This document shows, piece by piece, positions 5,959 to 7,476 of a stretch of 7,476 bases of DNA. Each line of letters opens with the position of its first letter. The first letter of the stretch is position 1. A program made the translations under genes and the position numbers. Source of the DNA: JBOHHR01 sp050740975. Lineage in GTDB: Bacteria > Pseudomonadota > Gammaproteobacteria > JBOHHR01. Below the pieces are notes generated by a model. It worked only from the letters and a program-made list of their open reading frames with translations, was not told the origin of the DNA and did no database searches. The DNA is taken from the NCBI GenBank assembly GCA_050740975.1, contig JBOIEE010000317.1, positions 1 through 7,476 on the forward strand, in the 5' to 3' direction.

Positions 5959-5976
5959 GTGCGGAAAATTCCGCAC
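5959..5976. repeat. Palindrome, copy 2 (possible operator)
   Basis: This is an identical 18-bp copy of the dyad at 5896-5913. Both copies fall where the HTH-fragment frame encodes AENSA, so a repeated peptide could explain part of the identity. The dyad symmetry itself is not required by that peptide. Confidence 0.5.
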
Positions 5977-6045
5977 CCCTCGGATCCTTGCACGGCAAGT
6001 TGGTTGTGCCGACAATGCTGACATGTATAGTGCAATAGGGTAGCA

Positions 6046-6471
6046 ATGCCGTTTAAGCCAGGACAATCAGGCAACCCTAACGGCTCAAAGGCCGGGGTTG
6101 AGCGCGCCAGCGTCAAGATGCGAAGGGCTATCGAGGCAGGTATGCCGGACATAATTGCCGCCATGCTGCGTAAAGCAAAAGAGGGCGACGTAGCGGCAGC
6201 CAAGCTTCTCGTTGATCGGGTGTTGCCAATATTACGCCCCGTGGGCTTAGCTATTTCAATGCCTGAAGAGGATGTCACCGCTTTGGTAGGTGGCAGTTTG
6301 GCCGAGAGAGGGCACGCTGTCTGGGGGGCTATGGTGCGCGGGGTCCTGGACACAGACACGGCAATTGCTTTGCTGGCTGCCCTATCCTCACAGACGCGGA
6401 TCATGGAAGCAGACGACTTCGCTAAACGCCTTGACTCGCTGGAGCGACTGAATGCCGAGCGTAAGCAATAA
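6046..6471 (+). CDS. DUF5681-type phage protein (small-terminase-like)
   Basis: The protein has 141 residues. It begins MPFKPGQSGNPNGSKAG, the signature start of DUF5681 proteins, which occur in phages and prophages and have been linked by context to packaging (small terminase-like) or DNA binding. A helical segment rich in Ala and charged residues follows (MPDIIAAMLRKAKEGDVAAA, then LLVDRVLPILRPVG). The C-terminal half is helical and ends in LDSLERLNAERKQ, probably coiled coil. The SD is weak (GGG at 6039-6041). It overlaps the next gene by 20 bases. No large terminase gene is in the window to confirm a packaging role. Confidence 0.7.
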   Translation: MPFKPGQSGNPNGSKAGVERASVKMRRAIEAGMPDIIAAMLRKAKEGDVAAAKLLVDRVLPILRPVGLAISMPEEDVTALVGGSLAERGHAVWGAMVRGVLDTDTAIALLAALSSQTRIMEADDFAKRLDSLERLNAERKQ

Positions 6472-6736
6472 AACCCGGCTGGAGAATCTGGAAGCGGCGC
6501 AGCCCCGCAATGACAGGCCGTTACGCGACGCAAGCGTGGAAGACCTTTTAGCCGTGCTCCGCTTTCTAGACTATGCGAACACTTTAACGGCTGTAGAGAA
6601 GGAAGCCGGCAGAGCGGCGGCGGACAGGATCGCCTTACTTTTGGCTGGAAATGGAAGCGATGGCTTTGGACATCAGGGAACGGGCCAAGCGGAGGATGGG
6701 GGGGCTGAGCGCTGGACTGGAGACCGCAGTCTATGA
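6452..6736 (+). CDS. Small hypothetical phage protein
   Basis: The protein has 94 residues. The N-terminus (SNKTRLENLEA) resembles the short coiled-coil starts of many phage accessory proteins. Residues ~28-68 (VEDLLAVLRFLDYANTL, then KEAGRAAADRIALLLAG) are helical. The last ~25 residues are Gly-rich, lack hydrophobic pattern, and share DNA with the next gene in another frame. GGAG (6441-6444) lies seven bases before the ATG, which is inside the end of the preceding gene. The function is unknown. The real protein may have ended nearer residue 68 before a frameshift or fusion. Confidence 0.55.
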   Translation: MPSVSNKTRLENLEAAQPRNDRPLRDASVEDLLAVLRFLDYANTLTAVEKEAGRAAADRIALLLAGNGSDGFGHQGTGQAEDGGAERWTGDRSL

Positions 6737-7097
6737 CAAGGGCCATGGTACCGTACTTCCCAGTACGGGGAAGTACAAGAAAGAAGCCCTAGCCGAAGCC
6801 GGAGTGTCCACGTCCGAAGCACACCGCTGCGAAAAGCTGGCAGCGAACGCGGAGAAGGTGAGGGAGGTTTTAGCTAAGGGCTCGCCTATTAAGCCCATGG
6901 CCACTCGCGAGACCGATCCAATGATAAACGCCCTGCGTTTGTGGTGCCATGATCTTAAGCGAGAGAACAATGGGCTGAGGGAAAAGCTTATGGTTTGTGT
7001 TGCTGGGAAAGCTGAGTTAGCGGCGCAGGTAACCGAGCTTACCGCCGAGAAAGATCGTCTTTTAGTCCATGTATTTAACCTTGAGAAAGGAGCATAA
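6651..7097 (+). CDS. Phage protein with 'DIRERAKRR' domain and C-terminal coiled coil
   Basis: The protein has 148 residues. MALDIRERAKRRMG, a variable linker and LAEAGVSTSEAHRCEKLAAN match the middle of a phage/prophage family whose members read '..DIR-RAERR-GE..L..LGI-..QS-..QKLA', with an HTH-like second half. Full-length relatives have about 50 more N-terminal residues, so this copy starts unusually late. From residue ~100 the chain is a heptad-rich coiled coil (LKRENNGLREKL, then LAAQVTELTAEKDRLLVHVF). It overlaps the preceding gene by 86 bases, which is long, and neither ATG 6651 nor ATG 6660 has a good SD. It is probably a DNA-binding or oligomerising protein. The start is uncertain. 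Confidence 0.6.
   Translation: MEAMALDIRERAKRRMGGLSAGLETAVYDKGHGTVLPSTGKYKKEALAEAGVSTSEAHRCEKLAANAEKVREVLAKGSPIKPMATRETDPMINALRLWCHDLKRENNGLREKLMVCVAGKAELAAQVTELTAEKDRLLVHVFNLEKGA
6753..6776 (+). other. 9-bp perfect hairpin within the DIRERAKRR gene
   Basis: The arms are GTACTTCCC (6753-6761) and GGGAAGTAC (6768-6776), with loop AGTACG. It begins 17 bases after the stop of the gene at 6452-6736 and falls in the variable linker of the overlapping gene. No U-tract follows, so it is not a normal terminator. It may be an RNA processing or stability element. Confidence 0.4.
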
Positions 7098-7098
7098 C

Positions 7099-7476
7099 GT
7101 GAAAGAGTTTAGAGGGCCGAAGAATCAACAAGGGTTTTTGGCTGGCGTCGCAGCCGCCGCTGTCGGGGGCGGCATTACCGCAGGGTTTGGTTCTCTTCTC
7201 GACGACGACGGCGGGGAGGGCGGCAGCGCGAATTACCAGCAAGCCGTGAGTGAGCTGCAGAGATCGGTTGGCGATATTCAAGGCGTAAGCGAGCCGACCT
7301 ATGATCAGCTTCTCCTGCGTCTTCAACAGGCTGTATACGTGGGTGACCTCTCACCTATTGAGGCCATTACTTACCTGCAGGGACAAACGGAGCTAAAGGG
7401 GATCGCCATTGATCCCAGGCTGGAGCTGCAACAGTTCGAGTCGCTTGACTATCTGCGCGACCAGGTAGAACAAGGC
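7099..7476 (+). CDS. Membrane-inserting phage protein, possibly virion-associated (3' end outside window)
   Basis: The gene starts at GTG 7099 with a strong AAAGGAG (7086-7092) six bases upstream, one base after the preceding stop codon. The visible part has 126 residues. Residues ~13-34 form a Gly/Ala-rich hydrophobic segment (FLAGVAAAAVGGGITAGFGS), followed by an acidic DDDGGEGG spacer. Gln-rich helices follow (YQQAVSELQRSVGD, YDQLLLRLQQAVYVGD, YLQGQTELKG). Gly/Ala membrane segments followed by Gln-rich helices are common in phage DNA-ejection or pilot proteins and minor virion proteins, but I do not recognise the family. It probably opens the structural part of the element. Confidence 0.6.
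   Translation, partial: MKEFRGPKNQQGFLAGVAAAAVGGGITAGFGSLLDDDGGEGGSANYQQAVSELQRSVGDIQGVSEPTYDQLLLRLQQAVYVGDLSPIEAITYLQGQTELKGIAIDPRLELQQFESLDYLRDQVEQG

Larger units (their letters stand above)
5808..6038 (+). pseudogene. Helix-turn-helix protein fragment, out of frame with upstream gene
   Basis: In the frame +1 to the Spo11-like gene, codons from 5808 (after a TGA at 5805) read ...RAIAQAVGADEKTVRNDLRS. This has the form of a helix-turn-helix of the kind found in phage ParB-like or replication-control proteins. A repetitive tail (AENSA twice, Pro/Gly/Ala-rich) runs to a stop at 6036-6038. No ATG is available before or within the HTH. The first GTG (5856) begins only at the recognition helix. 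About 60 bases of the HTH coding overlap the 3' end of the Spo11-like gene. I infer the 3' part of a gene whose 5' part was lost or frameshifted. A short protein from GTG 5856 or a +1 frameshift product cannot be excluded. Confidence 0.45.

Noticed and set aside
5866..6021. 51-codon ORF with ATGA overlap at the Spo11-like stop (MKKQCAMTYVV..)
   Set aside because: The ATGA overlap is attractive, but the product is Arg/Pro/His/Cys-rich without pattern, while another frame in the same DNA encodes a recognisable HTH.
5889..6746. 285-codon open frame on the minus strand
   Set aside because: It lies antisense to the DUF5681 gene and neighbours, is rich in Ser/Arg/Pro/Leu as expected for a shadow of GC-rich coding, has no recognisable domain, and conflicts with well-supported plus-strand genes.

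Overview
The window reads as the early/replication arm of a temperate phage or prophage, or a closely related phage-plasmid, of a proteobacterium. The composition is moderately GC-rich. Almost every gene lies on the + strand, tightly packed, with ATGA-type overlaps and Shine-Dalgarno (SD) sites. The families seen (phage Dam methylase, RepA-type ATPase, SSB, DUF5681-type protein) are typical of Pseudomonadota phages. The genus cannot be fixed from sequence alone. Several broken or truncated genes and an IS end suggest an integrated, decaying prophage rather than a free phage.

Layout. Positions 1-122 are the end of an IS630-like insertion sequence whose transposase is read leftward out of the window. 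It has inserted at a CTAG site inside a phage-type DNA N6-adenine methyltransferase gene, leaving a 5'-truncated remnant (122-568). Positions 569-875 hold a small ribbon-helix-helix regulator gene (689-853), flanked by two related segments that each carry an SD, an ATG and a GC hairpin. The replication block follows: a possible SpoVG-like protein (876-1256), a RepA-type RecA-fold ATPase with a winged-helix domain (1273-2829), and a TubC_N-like docking protein (2826-3620). Next come an SSB with an acidic C-terminal tip (3738-4127), a two-helix membrane protein (4155-4517), and a Spo11/Topo VI-A-like Toprim protein of the Mini-A type (4535-5869). The last part carries an out-of-frame HTH fragment with two identical palindromes (5808-6038), a DUF5681-type protein (6046-6471), two overlapping small genes (6452-7097), and the start of a Gly/Ala-rich, membrane-inserting protein, possibly virion-associated (7099 onward, cut by the window).

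How it may work together. The strongest non-coding signal is a cluster of seven GGCGAGAT motifs, five direct and two inverted, embedded in the 3' end of the RepA-like gene just after its winged-helix domain. This looks like an origin inside the initiator/helicase gene, as in lambda O. With SSB and a standalone Spo11-like protein downstream and no B-type ATPase subunit in view, the window suggests a compact phage replicon that pairs an iteron origin and RepA-type helicase with a Mini-A protein of unknown biochemical role.
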